Below, in pieces: positions 33,714-42,194 of a DNA stretch of 64,000 bases. Position 1 is the first letter of the stretch; each line of letters opens with the position of its first letter. Location of the stretch: NCBI GenBank assembly GCA_944388215.1, contig CALXHT010000042.1, forward strand, positions 124,001-188,000. The letters run 5' to 3'. This DNA is from an uncultured Gemmiger sp. Lineage in GTDB: Bacteria > Bacillota > Clostridia > Oscillospirales > Ruminococcaceae. The position numbers and the translations under genes are program-made. The notes below the pieces were generated by a model that did no database searches, was not told the origin of the DNA, and was given only the letters and a program-made list of their open reading frames with translations.

Positions 33714-34706
33714 TTAACGGCTTCCCTTGTCGTAGGGGATACCTTCCGCCTTAGGTGCCTGCGAATTCTTGGACGTAAAGATCAAAACAATCATCGTAAC
33801 GATATACGGAAGCATCTGATAGAAGTTGGAAACCTCTTTGACGCCTTCGAACTTGGGCAGGAAAGACAGCGAAGAGCTGTATGCGGCAATGACCTTGAAC
33901 AGCGCGAAGAAGAAGGAAGACGCCAGAATCGGGAACGGTTTCCAGTTACCGAAGATCATGACCGCCAGGGCCAGGAAGCCGTAACCGCCCACGTCCGAGT
34001 TGAAACCCGACCCGGCTGCCACCGTGTAGGCCAGGCCGCCGATGCCACCGAGGAAACCGGAAATCAACACACCGGCATACCGCATCTTGTATACATTGAT
34101 GCCTACCGAGTCTGCCGCTTGGGGATGTTCACCACAAGCGCGCAGCCGCAGGCCGAACCGTGTCTTGTACATCAGCACGTAGGCCACAATAAACAGAACC
34201 ACGGCAATGGGGGTCGTAAGGTAGAAATACTTAAAAATCAGGTTGTTCCAGAAACTGGGGCCATCCACCGGTGCCAGTCCGAAGGTTTCCCGCGTGATGC
34301 GGACCCAGCTGGGGATCTGGATCGTCGTAAGGCCCTGCCCCTGGATGGCCCAGGTCATGACCACGGCAAAAGCCGGTGCGAACTGGTTCAATGCCGTGCC
34401 GCCGATGGTCTGGTCTGCCTTCAGGTTGATGGCGGCAAATCCCAGGAAGAAGGAGAAAATCATGCCGGTAGCACCCGCAACCAGGATGGCAATCAGCATG
34501 GAAAGCTGCGGATTGGCCGCGCCGAATCCGCTCTGATCCAATGCCTGGAGGGTGAAGCAGGCGAACAGCGCACCGATGATCATCATACCTTCCAGTGCAA
34601 TGTTGATGACGCCGGAATGTTCACTGAACATACCACCCAGTGCCACAAGCAGCAGCGGAACCGCAAACAAAACAGTGAGGCTGATAATATTAGCAGCGAT
34701 CATCAT
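33714..34706 (-). CDS. nupQ: Nucleoside ABC transporter permease, NupQ-like
   Basis: A 330-residue permease of the BMP-linked nucleoside importer family (branched-chain-permease fold). About nine hydrophobic segments; SGVINIALEGMMIIGALFA near residue 30 and YKTRFGLRLRACGEHPQAADSVGI near residue 190, the latter being the ATPase-contact EAA-like loop. The start overlaps the partner permease stop by 4 nt. B. subtilis NupQ/YufQ is the closest named relative I recognise; guanosine or other nucleosides are expected substrates. Confidence 0.88.
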   Translation of the reverse strand: MMIAANIISLTVLFAVPLLLVALGGMFSEHSGVINIALEGMMIIGALFACFTLQALDQSGFGAANPQLSMLIAILVAGATGMIFSFFLGFAAINLKADQTIGGTALNQFAPAFAVVMTWAIQGQGLTTIQIPSWVRITRETFGLAPVDGPSFWNNLIFKYFYLTTPIAVVLFIVAYVLMYKTRFGLRLRACGEHPQAADSVGINVYKMRYAGVLISGFLGGIGGLAYTVAAGSGFNSDVGGYGFLALAVMIFGNWKPFPILASSFFFALFKVIAAYSSSLSFLPKFEGVKEVSNFYQMLPYIVTMIVLIFTSKNSQAPKAEGIPYDKGSR

Positions 34707-35818
34707 TTGGCAGCGCCTCCTTTCTCTTTACGGCCGGACACCGCTTTTGCAATCACACCGCGCATAAGCAGCGCAAACGCTGCCAGGTAAATGATAACTG
34801 CAATGACGATGTCGATGGTTTCGGAGGAGTACGCCGGCTGCATGGCCGCACCGCCCACCTGGATATAGCTGATAAACAGCGCCGAGAAGATGGTGCCCAC
34901 AGGATTGGAACTTGCCAGCAGTGCCACGGGAATGCCGTTGAAGCCCATGCTCAGGATGGCTTTTTCCAGAACGTACTGACCGGTGCCGGCAAGATAGTAG
35001 ATACCGCCGCCGATGCCGGACAGCGCACCGGAAATGACCATGGAGAGCACAATGTTGCGTTTGGCATTGATGCCGGCGTACTGCGCTGCGTCGCGGCTGA
35101 GACCGCAGGCCTTGAGTTCATAGCCAAAGGTGGTCTTTTCCAGAACGATCCAGATGATGATGGCAAAGACGATCGTGATCCAGATGCTGATATTGATCCA
35201 GCTGGAATTGCCGAAGATGGGCGCCAGGAATCCTTTAGGCAGAATGGCACCGGGATTGGCCGCCGACAGGGCGGCGGTACGGTCGGAGTTGGAAGCGCCC
35301 CAGGCGGAAGCCAGCATATTCGTCGTATTGGCCAGAATCAGGTTGACCAGATACATACCGATCCAGTTAAACATGATCGCGGTAATGACCTCATTCACAT
35401 TGAAATAGGCCTTGAAGAGGCCGGGGAAAATTCCCCAGATCGCACCGCCGACCGCCGCGCCCAGCAGGCACAGGTACCAGGGCATCTGGAACTGAATGGC
35501 AAACAGCAGTGCAAAGAAGGCGCCCATGGTATACTGACCGGAAGCACCGATATTGAACAGGCCGGTCTTGAAGGCAAAGCCTACCGACAGACCGCACATC
35601 ATGAGCGGCGCCGCCTGATACAGCACTTTGCCGAACTTGTCCATACTGCCGAAGCCGGTGGTCATCATGGCCACCATGCCTTCCAGCGAAGCCCCGGGAT
35701 TCAAGACCACCAGCAGCAGGAAGCCGAGGATCAGGCCGATGACAATGGACAGCAGGCTGGCCAGCACACCCACTACGGCCGGGTTCTGCAAAAGCTGCCG
35801 TTTCTGATTATTTTTCAT
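34703..35818 (-). CDS. nupP: Nucleoside ABC transporter permease, NupP-like
   Basis: A 371-residue permease, the larger partner of the pair. A hydrophobic N-terminal segment (LLSIVIGLILGFLLLVVL), GLSVGFAFKTGLFNIGASGQYTMGA near residue 75 and the coupling loop TTFGYELKACGLSRDAAQYAGI near residue 235. It overlaps the ATPase gene by 4 nt and nupQ by 4 nt, so the three are one translationally coupled cassette. Confidence 0.88.
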   Translation of the reverse strand: MKNNQKRQLLQNPAVVGVLASLLSIVIGLILGFLLLVVLNPGASLEGMVAMMTTGFGSMDKFGKVLYQAAPLMMCGLSVGFAFKTGLFNIGASGQYTMGAFFALLFAIQFQMPWYLCLLGAAVGGAIWGIFPGLFKAYFNVNEVITAIMFNWIGMYLVNLILANTTNMLASAWGASNSDRTAALSAANPGAILPKGFLAPIFGNSSWINISIWITIVFAIIIWIVLEKTTFGYELKACGLSRDAAQYAGINAKRNIVLSMVISGALSGIGGGIYYLAGTGQYVLEKAILSMGFNGIPVALLASSNPVGTIFSALFISYIQVGGAAMQPAYSSETIDIVIAVIIYLAAFALLMRGVIAKAVSGRKEKGGAAK

Positions 35819-37353
35819 GCTTTCGCCTCCCCCTGCTTCTTCGCGCCTGCCATATACAGGCCCAGTTCTTCGACAGATGTCTTGTGCGGATCAAACTCGC
35901 CCACAATCTGACCCTCATACATTACCAGAATGCGGTCAGAAAGATTCATTACTTCGTCCAGTTCCAGACTGATGAGCAGAACGGCCTTTCCTTTGTCACG
36001 CTCTGCCACGATCTGTTTGTGGATATACTCGATGGCACCTACGTCCAGTCCGCGGGTCGGCTGCACAGCCACCAGCAGGTCCGGGTCCTTGTCGACCTCG
36101 CGGGCGATGATGGCTTTCTGCTGGTTGCCGCCCGACATGCTGCGGGCGATGGTCTGCGCGCCCTGGCCGCTGCGCACATCGTACTGCTCGATCAGGCGAT
36201 TGGCATAGGAAATGACTTCGTTCTTTTTGATGAAGCCGTGATTCTGGAACTGCGGTTCCCAGTAGCGCTGCAGGACCAGATTGTTGGCCAGCGTATAGTC
36301 CAGTACCAGTCCATGTTTGTGGCGGTCCTCCGGGATGTGGCTCATACCATCCTTGGACCTGGTACGGATGGGCGCATTGGTGATGTCCTGTCCGTTGAGC
36401 TTGATGGTGCCGGAAACTACTTTTTCCAGGCCGGTCAGACCATACACCAGTTCACTCTGGCCATTGCCCTCAATACCGGCCACACAGACAATCTCGCCGG
36501 CGTGTACCGCAAAGGATACGCCCTTCACAGCGTTGTTCTTGTGGACCTTGCTGGCTACCACCAGATCATCCACTTCCAGAATGGTCCGGCCCGGTTCGCT
36601 GGGCTTCTTCTCCACCGCAAACTCCACATCCCGGCCCACCATCATGCGGGAGAGCTCTTCCTTGGTGGTGTTTGCAATTTCCACCGTGCCGATCCCGCGG
36701 CCCTTCTGCAGGACCGTGCAGCGATCCGCCACTTCCATGATCTCATTGAGCTTATGGGTGATGAAGAGGATGCTTTTTCCTTCCTGCTTGAAGCCGCGCA
36801 TGATCTCCATCAGTTCTTCGATCTCCTGCGGGGTCAGCACCGCCGTGGGCTCATCGAAAATCAGGATGTCGTTGTCGCGGTAGAGCATTTTCAGAATCTC
36901 AACACGCTGCTGCATGCCAACCGAAATATCGCTGACCAGCGCATCGGGATCCACACGCAGGCCATACTTTTCGCTCAGCGCCATAACCTTTTTGCGCGCC
37001 GCATCCTTGCGCAAAAATCCATGCCGGGTATCTTCCACGCCCAGAATGATGTTATCCAGTACAGTGAAGCATTCCACCAGTTTGAAGTGCTGATGCACCA
37101 TACCGATCCCCAATGCGTTGGCATCGTTGGGATTGTTGATCTTGACTTCCTGGCCGTTCTTTTTGATAACACCCTTCTCCGGCTGGTACAAACCGAACAG
37201 CACACTCATCAACGTGGATTTTCCGGCACCGTTCTCACCCAAAAGAGCATGGATTTCGCCCTTGCGAAGTTGCAAAGTAACGTCATCATTTGCTTTGATA
37301 CCGGGAAATTCCTTGGTGATGTGCAGCATCTCGATCACATACTGATCTGCCAA
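35815..37353 (-). CDS. nupO: Nucleoside ABC transporter ATPase, NupO-like tandem ATP-binding protein
   Basis: A 512-residue ATPase with two nucleotide-binding halves. The first has Walker [19 protein letters not shown], signature [12 protein letters not shown] and [14 protein letters not shown]. The second has a degenerate Walker A ([15 protein letters not shown]), [14 protein letters not shown] and ARG-type [13 protein letters not shown], as usual in the RbsA/NupO class. I choose the TTG at 37353 ([18 protein letters not shown]) with AAAGGGG upstream; relatives start at the same position. Its promoter and a terminator separate it from bmpA. Confidence 0.9.
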   Translation of the reverse strand: MADQYVIEMLHITKEFPGIKANDDVTLQLRKGEIHALLGENGAGKSTLMSVLFGLYQPEKGVIKKNGQEVKINNPNDANALGIGMVHQHFKLVECFTVLDNIILGVEDTRHGFLRKDAARKKVMALSEKYGLRVDPDALVSDISVGMQQRVEILKMLYRDNDILIFDEPTAVLTPQEIEELMEIMRGFKQEGKSILFITHKLNEIMEVADRCTVLQKGRGIGTVEIANTTKEELSRMMVGRDVEFAVEKKPSEPGRTILEVDDLVVASKVHKNNAVKGVSFAVHAGEIVCVAGIEGNGQSELVYGLTGLEKVVSGTIKLNGQDITNAPIRTRSKDGMSHIPEDRHKHGLVLDYTLANNLVLQRYWEPQFQNHGFIKKNEVISYANRLIEQYDVRSGQGAQTIARSMSGGNQQKAIIAREVDKDPDLLVAVQPTRGLDVGAIEYIHKQIVAERDKGKAVLLISLELDEVMNLSDRILVMYEGQIVGEFDPHKTSVEELGLYMAGAKKQGEAKA

Positions 37354-37396
37354 ATCGTTGCACGCCCCTTTCCAAAAACACAGTTTCTTACTTTGT

Positions 37397-37425
37397 ATTA
37401 TATAGAAAAAATCACAATTACACAA
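37397..37425 (-). promoter_or_regulatory. nupO promoter
   Basis: Minus strand TTGTGT (37425-37420), 17-nt spacer, TATAAT (37402-37397), 44 nt before the chosen TTG start. Gives nupOPQ-pdp its own transcript downstream of the bmpA terminator. Confidence 0.8.
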
Positions 37426-37487
37426 GAGAATTTGAACAAAAAGTGCTAAAATTCACCCCCTCTTTTTTCCTTGCCTTACGGTATGAC

Positions 37488-37524
37488 AAAAATCCCCCGT
37501 GCCTTTCGGCGCGGGGGATTTTTA
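37488..37524 (-). terminator. bmpA terminator
   Basis: AAAAATCCCCCG, 12-nt loop, CGGGGGATTTTT, starting about 17 nt after the bmpA stop. Allows the binding protein to be made in excess over the membrane parts. Confidence 0.9.
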
Positions 37525-37541
37525 ACACTTAAAATGCTAAA

Positions 37542-38681
37542 TTAGGTTTGATTATCCACGTGTACATTGGTAACAGTCGGGAAGACATTTGCATCAAAGC
37601 TGTCGTCCACGACGAGGGTGCCGTCGACGATCTCCTGGTACAGCTTGTCGTACTGCTCCTGGGTGAACTTGGTGAACTTGCTGGTTTCCATCGGCAGGCC
37701 GACGCAGTCCTCAGCGGCGCCCAGAACGGTCTGCTTGGCGGCGTAGGCATCGGTGAACTTCCAGCCATTGTCCATGGCATCGGTCAGGGCCACGTTGACG
37801 GAGTTGGCAAGGGCCTTCATGGCAGAGGTGATGACAGTGTCAAACTGGCCGGACTGGTCAACGTCAACGCCGATCATCTTGCCGCCGTTGGCCTGCGCAG
37901 CCGCGTCACAGCTCTGGCAGACAGGGCCGCCGCAAGCGAAGACCACTTCAGTACCCTCGGAGTACCAGCCATCCATCTTGTTCTTGACCTCATCGGTAGC
38001 AGCAAAGCCGCCGGAGTACCAGTACTTGATGTTGACATCCGTCTCGCCCAGTTCCTTGGCAGCGGCGTCAGCACCCTGCACAAAGCCGTAGCCGTAACGG
38101 ATGACGGCGGGGACAGCCATGCCGCCCAGGAAGCCCAGCTCTTTGTAACCGTCGTACACAGCGGCGTAGCCGGCCAGGTAACCGGCCTGCTCTTCCTTGT
38201 AGGTGATCAGCGCGGTGTTGGCGGCGGGCTGCGCACTGCCGTCAGCACTCAGGTCGGTGGTAGCAACGTCCAGCGCGAGGAACTGCACATCGGGATACTT
38301 GGCCTGAGCCTCGGCAATGGAGGTGCCGAACAGATAGCCGGCAACAACGATCGCCTTGGCGCCGTCATTCACCGCATTGTCCATCTGTTCCAGGCGGGCA
38401 GCGTCGGAGTCCTCGGTGGGACGGTAGTAGTTGGCATTCAGACCGTTGGCTGCGCAGAAATCCTGCACGCCCTGCCAGGTATACTGGTTGAAGGACTGGT
38501 CATCGATGTTGCCGACATCCGTGACGAAAGCCACATCGGTCTTGCTGCCGCTGCTGCTTTCCGCCGTAGCTTCGGTGCTGGCGCCTTCAGAAGCGGCCGC
38601 GGAGGAGGCAGAAGTCCCGCCGCAGGCAGCCAGAGAGAGTGCCATGCAACCGGCCAGAACCAATGCAAGGAACTTTTTCAT
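37542..38681 (-). CDS. bmpA: BMP-family nucleoside-binding lipoprotein
   Basis: A 379-residue substrate-binding lipoprotein (lipobox LAACGG after KKFLALVLAGCMALS). A low-complexity Ser/Ala/Thr linker (about residues 22-48) leads to the PnrA/BMP domain with FVTDVGNIDDQSFNQ, EEQAGYLAGYAAV near residue 165, LGFLGGMAVPAVIRYGYGFVQGA and GVDVDQSGQ near residue 275. These are nucleoside-contact regions in PnrA-type proteins. It is the receptor for the downstream NupOPQ importer. Confidence 0.9.
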   Translation of the reverse strand: MKKFLALVLAGCMALSLAACGGTSASSAAASEGASTEATAESSSGSKTDVAFVTDVGNIDDQSFNQYTWQGVQDFCAANGLNANYYRPTEDSDAARLEQMDNAVNDGAKAIVVAGYLFGTSIAEAQAKYPDVQFLALDVATTDLSADGSAQPAANTALITYKEEQAGYLAGYAAVYDGYKELGFLGGMAVPAVIRYGYGFVQGADAAAKELGETDVNIKYWYSGGFAATDEVKNKMDGWYSEGTEVVFACGGPVCQSCDAAAQANGGKMIGVDVDQSGQFDTVITSAMKALANSVNVALTDAMDNGWKFTDAYAAKQTVLGAAEDCVGLPMETSKFTKFTQEQYDKLYQEIVDGTLVVDDSFDANVFPTVTNVHVDNQT

Positions 38682-38744
38682 GCTTTTGATCTCCTTATTT
38701 TCTGTTGAACTTCGGGCGGAGCGTCTCCCCGCCTCAATGCTATC

Positions 38745-38773
38745 AGTATACCGGATTCCCGACGTTTTTGCAA
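38745..38773 (-). promoter_or_regulatory. bmpA promoter
   Basis: Minus strand TTGCAA (38773-38768), 17-nt spacer, TATACT (38750-38745), about 64 nt before the bmpA ATG. AAGGAG precedes the ATG. Confidence 0.8.
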
Positions 38774-38823
38774 TGGAAAAACCACCGGAAATGCATTACA
38801 AATATTTAACAAAATGTCTAAAC

Positions 38824-39978
38824 TCAGTTCTGGACTTCCAACGTGACGGAGGGCGTTTCCGGCAAGGTATCCATGTCGGAATAGGTCTCTACCTTTCGGT
38901 CACTGTTGCGCAGTTCTTCATATACGCGCTCATAGTCCTGCTGGGTAAAGGTATTGAACCGCCAGGTGGAACCGGCCAGCGCGACGCTGCCATCGGTGTA
39001 GCCCAGTTTTTCGGTCTGCCCGGCTGCTTCCTGGCTCCAGGTGCTGTTGGAAGTAAAGAATGCATACAGCTGCCGCTGTACCGCCGCATTGTAGCATTTG
39101 ACCGCACTGTCCAGCACACGCTCTCCCAGTGCATTCTGATCCCAGTCTGTGGCAAATACCCGGCCGCCGGTCTGGTTGGCCGCATCCACAGCACGCTGTC
39201 CCAGATCATCTCCATTGGCCAGGATCAACCCGGTACCGTTATTGAACCAGTCGGTCAGACGGGAAACCACCAGGTTCTGGTCGTCGATGTCGCCGGTATA
39301 CCACACCCGCATGGACACTTCTTCGCCCTGCTCTTCGGCAGCCGCCTCGGCGCCCTGGAGATACCCGGTGCAATAGCGCACCACATCCGGCAGTTCATCG
39401 CTTCCCACGAAGCCCAGCGTCGTGTAGCCTTCCGTCACTGCCGCATAACCGGCCAGATAGCCGGCCTGCTCCTCCTGGAACTGAACACAATGCACGTTGG
39501 ACTCTGTGGTGTATACCGTGTAATCCTCATTGTGTGGCTCTCCGTCAAACAACAGGTAATGCACGCCGGGGAAGTTGGCCTGAATCTGGAACAGAGCCTT
39601 CGCCATCTCCTCCCCGCGGCAAACCACCAGCGTTGCGCCACTCTGGGCAGCGTTGCGCAGCGCATCCTCTGCCGTATTGGTCTCGCCGTCTCCGTAGGTA
39701 AAGGACTGCGCTGTATAGCCGAAATTGGATGCAAAGGTCTGGATACCTTTCCAGAGCAGTGCCTCGGCACCGGATTCCAGACTGCTGCTCTCCGCAGCCA
39801 GCGCAATGACGGAACCGCCAGGCAGCGGCGCCGCCTCGGGATCCGCCTGAAACACGTAGGAATCATCATCCAGAGGCACCGTGAACTGAGGCTCCTCCCG
39901 GGTATTTTCCCCCGCGGTGCAGGCGGCCAGGGACAAAAGCATCATGACAGAAAGAAACAGGGCAACAACTTTTTTCAT
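38824..39978 (-). CDS. Second, divergent BMP-family lipoprotein
   Basis: A 384-residue lipoprotein (lipobox LAACTA after KKVVALFLSVMMLLS), paralogous to the neighbouring bmpA. It shares EEQAGYLAGYAAVTEGYTTLGF, the VVRYCTGYLQGAEAAAEE pattern and the length, but lacks the GNIDDQSFNQ motif of the nucleoside pocket (here GSVIALAAESSSLESG). It is cotranscribed with deoD and cdd, 16 nt after cdd. It may bind a different nucleoside or a modified base. Start at the ATG at 39978; a TTG two codons upstream is better spaced from AAGGAG and cannot be excluded. Confidence 0.85.
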   Translation of the reverse strand: MKKVVALFLSVMMLLSLAACTAGENTREEPQFTVPLDDDSYVFQADPEAAPLPGGSVIALAAESSSLESGAEALLWKGIQTFASNFGYTAQSFTYGDGETNTAEDALRNAAQSGATLVVCRGEEMAKALFQIQANFPGVHYLLFDGEPHNEDYTVYTTESNVHCVQFQEEQAGYLAGYAAVTEGYTTLGFVGSDELPDVVRYCTGYLQGAEAAAEEQGEEVSMRVWYTGDIDDQNLVVSRLTDWFNNGTGLILANGDDLGQRAVDAANQTGGRVFATDWDQNALGERVLDSAVKCYNAAVQRQLYAFFTSNSTWSQEAAGQTEKLGYTDGSVALAGSTWRFNTFTQQDYERVYEELRNSDRKVETYSDMDTLPETPSVTLEVQN

Positions 39979-39994
39979 GAACAATGAGAACTCC

Positions 39995-40441
39995 TTACAT
40001 CGAGGATTGGGAGGCGGGATTTGTCTCCAGGTTGGCCGGGCCGAATCCATAGGGCAGCAACTCCCCCAGGGTCGTCACAATGTAATCCTCCTCCGAGCGG
40101 GCCATGATCACCGTAAGGGAAGGACCGCCAAACTCAAACAGTGCCTGCCGGCAGACGCCGCAGGGACCGGTGACCAGCGTGTTGACCTTTCCCTCCAGGC
40201 TGCCCACAATGGCAATGGCGGAAAACGCCCGCTCGCCTTCACTGACTGCTTTGAACAGAGCGGTGCGCTCCGCGCAGTTTGTGGGGGTATAGCCGGCATT
40301 CTCGATATTGCAGCCGGTGTATACCTTGCCGTCCCGGGTCAGCAGGGCCGCCCCCACCTGAAAATGGGAGTACGGCGTATAGGCAAATTTACGTGCGGCG
40401 AAAGCCTGCCGGATCAGCGACTGAATCTGTGCTTTTTCCAT
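39995..40441 (-). CDS. cdd: Cytidine deaminase
   Basis: Deaminates cytidine and deoxycytidine to uridine forms that Pdp can cleave. 148 residues with the zinc and proton-shuttle motif TNCAERTALF near residue 55 and PCGVCRQALFEF near residue 92, the homotetrameric short-form layout, plus GCNIENAGY for ribose binding. It follows deoD by 3 nt. The C-terminus (YGFGPANLETNP) is slightly extended. Confidence 0.95.
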   Translation of the reverse strand: MEKAQIQSLIRQAFAARKFAYTPYSHFQVGAALLTRDGKVYTGCNIENAGYTPTNCAERTALFKAVSEGERAFSAIAIVGSLEGKVNTLVTGPCGVCRQALFEFGGPSLTVIMARSEEDYIVTTLGELLPYGFGPANLETNPASQSSM

Positions 40442-40444
40442 TCC

Positions 40445-41176
40445 TTACTTCTCCAGATAGGCATCCACGCCCAGTGCCACCTTCATCATGGCGGTGAAGC
40501 TGGTCTGCCGCTGCTCCGCGGTGGTGATTTCAGGCGACACAAAGCTGTCCGAGATGGTCAGCAGGCAGGCCGCCCGCTTGCCCAGCACCTTGGCGTTGTG
40601 GAACAGGGCAAAGCTCTCCATCTCCACAGCCAGACAGCCTTTCTCGTCGCGCAGGCGCTCCCAGTAAGCGGGCTTTTCATCGCTGGGCTCCCGGTAAAAG
40701 ACATCGGCAGAATGGATATTGCCCTCGATCAAGGCAATGCCCTGTGCCGCTGCGCTGGCCTTCAGCGCGGCATTCAGTTCAGCGCTGGGCTTCTGAATGT
40801 CGTCGGTGTCACCGCTCTGGGTGACGGCGTAGTTGCTTTCCGAATAGGCCCCATCCGCCAGCACCACATCAAAGAGCTTGGCCTTGTCGGTATAGGAACC
40901 GGCCGAACCGATGCGGATGATGTTTTCCACGCCGTACTGGCTGTACAGTTCATAGGAATAGATGCCGATGGAGGGCATTCCCATACCGCTGCCCATTACG
41001 CTGATGGGGCGGCCCTGGTAGGTACCGGTGTAGCCGAGCATTCCGCGGACATCGGTGACGAGGCGGGGATTTTCCAGGAAGGTCTCCGCAATAAACTTGG
41101 CACGCAGCGGATCGCCGGGCATCAGAACGGTTTTGGCAAAATCGCCTTTTTCAGCACGGTTATGTGGGGTAGACAT
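40445..41176 (-). CDS. deoD: Purine-nucleoside phosphorylase, DeoD type
   Basis: Phosphorolysis of purine (deoxy)nucleosides. 243 residues: VLMPGDPLRAKFIAETFL near residue 17, GYTGTYQGRPISVMGSGMGMPS, RIGSAGSYTDKAKLFDVVLA near residue 88 and LAVEMESFALFHNAKVLGK near residue 180. The catalytic Asp segment reads TISDSFV where many relatives have TVSDHI. First gene of the minus-strand nucleoside operon, with AAAGGAG before the ATG, divergent from a radical SAM gene. Confidence 0.95.
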   Translation of the reverse strand: MSTPHNRAEKGDFAKTVLMPGDPLRAKFIAETFLENPRLVTDVRGMLGYTGTYQGRPISVMGSGMGMPSIGIYSYELYSQYGVENIIRIGSAGSYTDKAKLFDVVLADGAYSESNYAVTQSGDTDDIQKPSAELNAALKASAAAQGIALIEGNIHSADVFYREPSDEKPAYWERLRDEKGCLAVEMESFALFHNAKVLGKRAACLLTISDSFVSPEITTAEQRQTSFTAMMKVALGVDAYLEK

Positions 41177-41213
41177 GATCGCACACTCCTTTGTTTTTAA
41201 GATTGGTCCTTAT

Positions 41214-41246
41214 AGTATACCACATTTGGTGCGTTTGTGGTAAAAT
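41214..41246. promoter_or_regulatory. Divergent promoter region with shared inverted repeat (deoD / radical SAM gene)
   Basis: TACCACA (41218-41224) and TGTGGTA (41236-41242) form an inverted repeat. On the minus strand, TATACT (41219-41214) is a -10 for deoD with TACCAC as -35. On the plus strand, TAAAAT (41241-41246) is a -10 with TACCAC as -35. Each arm therefore lies in the poor -35 of one promoter and beside the -10 of the other. Confidence 0.55.
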
Positions 41247-41279
41247 GAAACGGAAAAAATTGTGAAAGTGGGAGAAACC

Positions 41280-42194
41280 ATGTCCTTACCCCATCACTGC
41301 CGTCTCTGTCCCCGCGCCTGCGGTGCAGACCGGGCCGCGGGCCAGACCGGCTATTGCGGCGCCGATGACCGCCTTATGGTGGCACGTGCCGCCCTTCACC
41401 ACTGGGAGGAACCCTGCCTGAGCGGTGCGCCGGACGACACCCGCGGCAGCGGCACGGTCTTCTTCAGCGGCTGTGCGCTGCGCTGCTGCTATTGCCAGAA
41501 TTACCCCATCAGCCAGGAAGGTATGGGGAAAGCCATCACGGTGGAACGGCTGGCCGAAATATTTCTGCGTCTGCAGCGTGACGGTGCCCGCAACATCAAC
41601 CTGGTCACCGCCACGCAGTATCTGCCCCAGGTGCGCCGGGCATTGGATCTTGCCCGTGCAGACGGGCTGGCGCTGCCCATCGTCTACAATACCGGCGGAT
41701 ATGAAACCGTGGCCGCCGTCAAGGCGCTGGCCGGATATGTGGACATCTGGCTGACCGATTTCAAATATGCCGATCCTGCGCTGGCCGACCGTCTTTCCGC
41801 GGCGCCGGATTATCCCGCCGTGGCAGGGGCTGCCCTGCGCCAGATGCTTCTGCAGACCGGTGCGCCTGTCTATGACAAGGAAGGCTTTTTGCAGCGCGGT
41901 GTCATCGTCCGTCACCTGGCACTGCCGGGCTGCGTGCAGGACAGCCGCGCCGTTCTCGCCACGCTGGCCCACCTGCAGCAGGAGACCGGTATTCCCTTTG
42001 TGCCCAGCCTGATGAGCCAGTTCACACCTTTTTATAAGGCAGCGGAACACGGTCTTGGCCGGCGCATCACCACCTATGAATACCGGCAGGTCATCGATGA
42101 AGCCATCCGTCTGGGACTCACCGACGGCTACATGCAGGAAAAAAGCAGCGCCCGGGAGGAATACACACCTCCCTTTGATCTGGAGGGGGTATGA
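41280..42194 (+). CDS. PflX/PflA-like radical SAM protein
   Basis: A 304-residue radical SAM enzyme: [4Fe-4S] motif C65-x3-C69-x2-C72 in GCALRCCYCQNY. An additional N-terminal cysteine cluster (CRLCPRACGAD, then GYCG, C7/C10/C14/C26) is typical of the COG1313 PflX-like group. GGE-like region and YNTGGYETVAAV near residue 145 support the TIM barrel. The substrate is unknown; no glycyl-radical enzyme is adjacent. Start at the ATG at 41280 with GGGAGAA upstream. Overlaps the next gene's ATG by 4 nt. Confidence 0.86.
   Translation: MSLPHHCRLCPRACGADRAAGQTGYCGADDRLMVARAALHHWEEPCLSGAPDDTRGSGTVFFSGCALRCCYCQNYPISQEGMGKAITVERLAEIFLRLQRDGARNINLVTATQYLPQVRRALDLARADGLALPIVYNTGGYETVAAVKALAGYVDIWLTDFKYADPALADRLSAAPDYPAVAGAALRQMLLQTGAPVYDKEGFLQRGVIVRHLALPGCVQDSRAVLATLAHLQQETGIPFVPSLMSQFTPFYKAAEHGLGRRITTYEYRQVIDEAIRLGLTDGYMQEKSSAREEYTPPFDLEGV

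Noticed and set aside
37442-37449. AGTGCTAA upstream of nupO as a CIRCE element
   Set aside because: Single half-site; no TTAGCACTC arm 9 nt away.
37354-38823. Purine riboswitch controlling the nucleoside genes
   Set aside because: The leaders of nupO and bmpA are short and I see no three-way-junction consensus.
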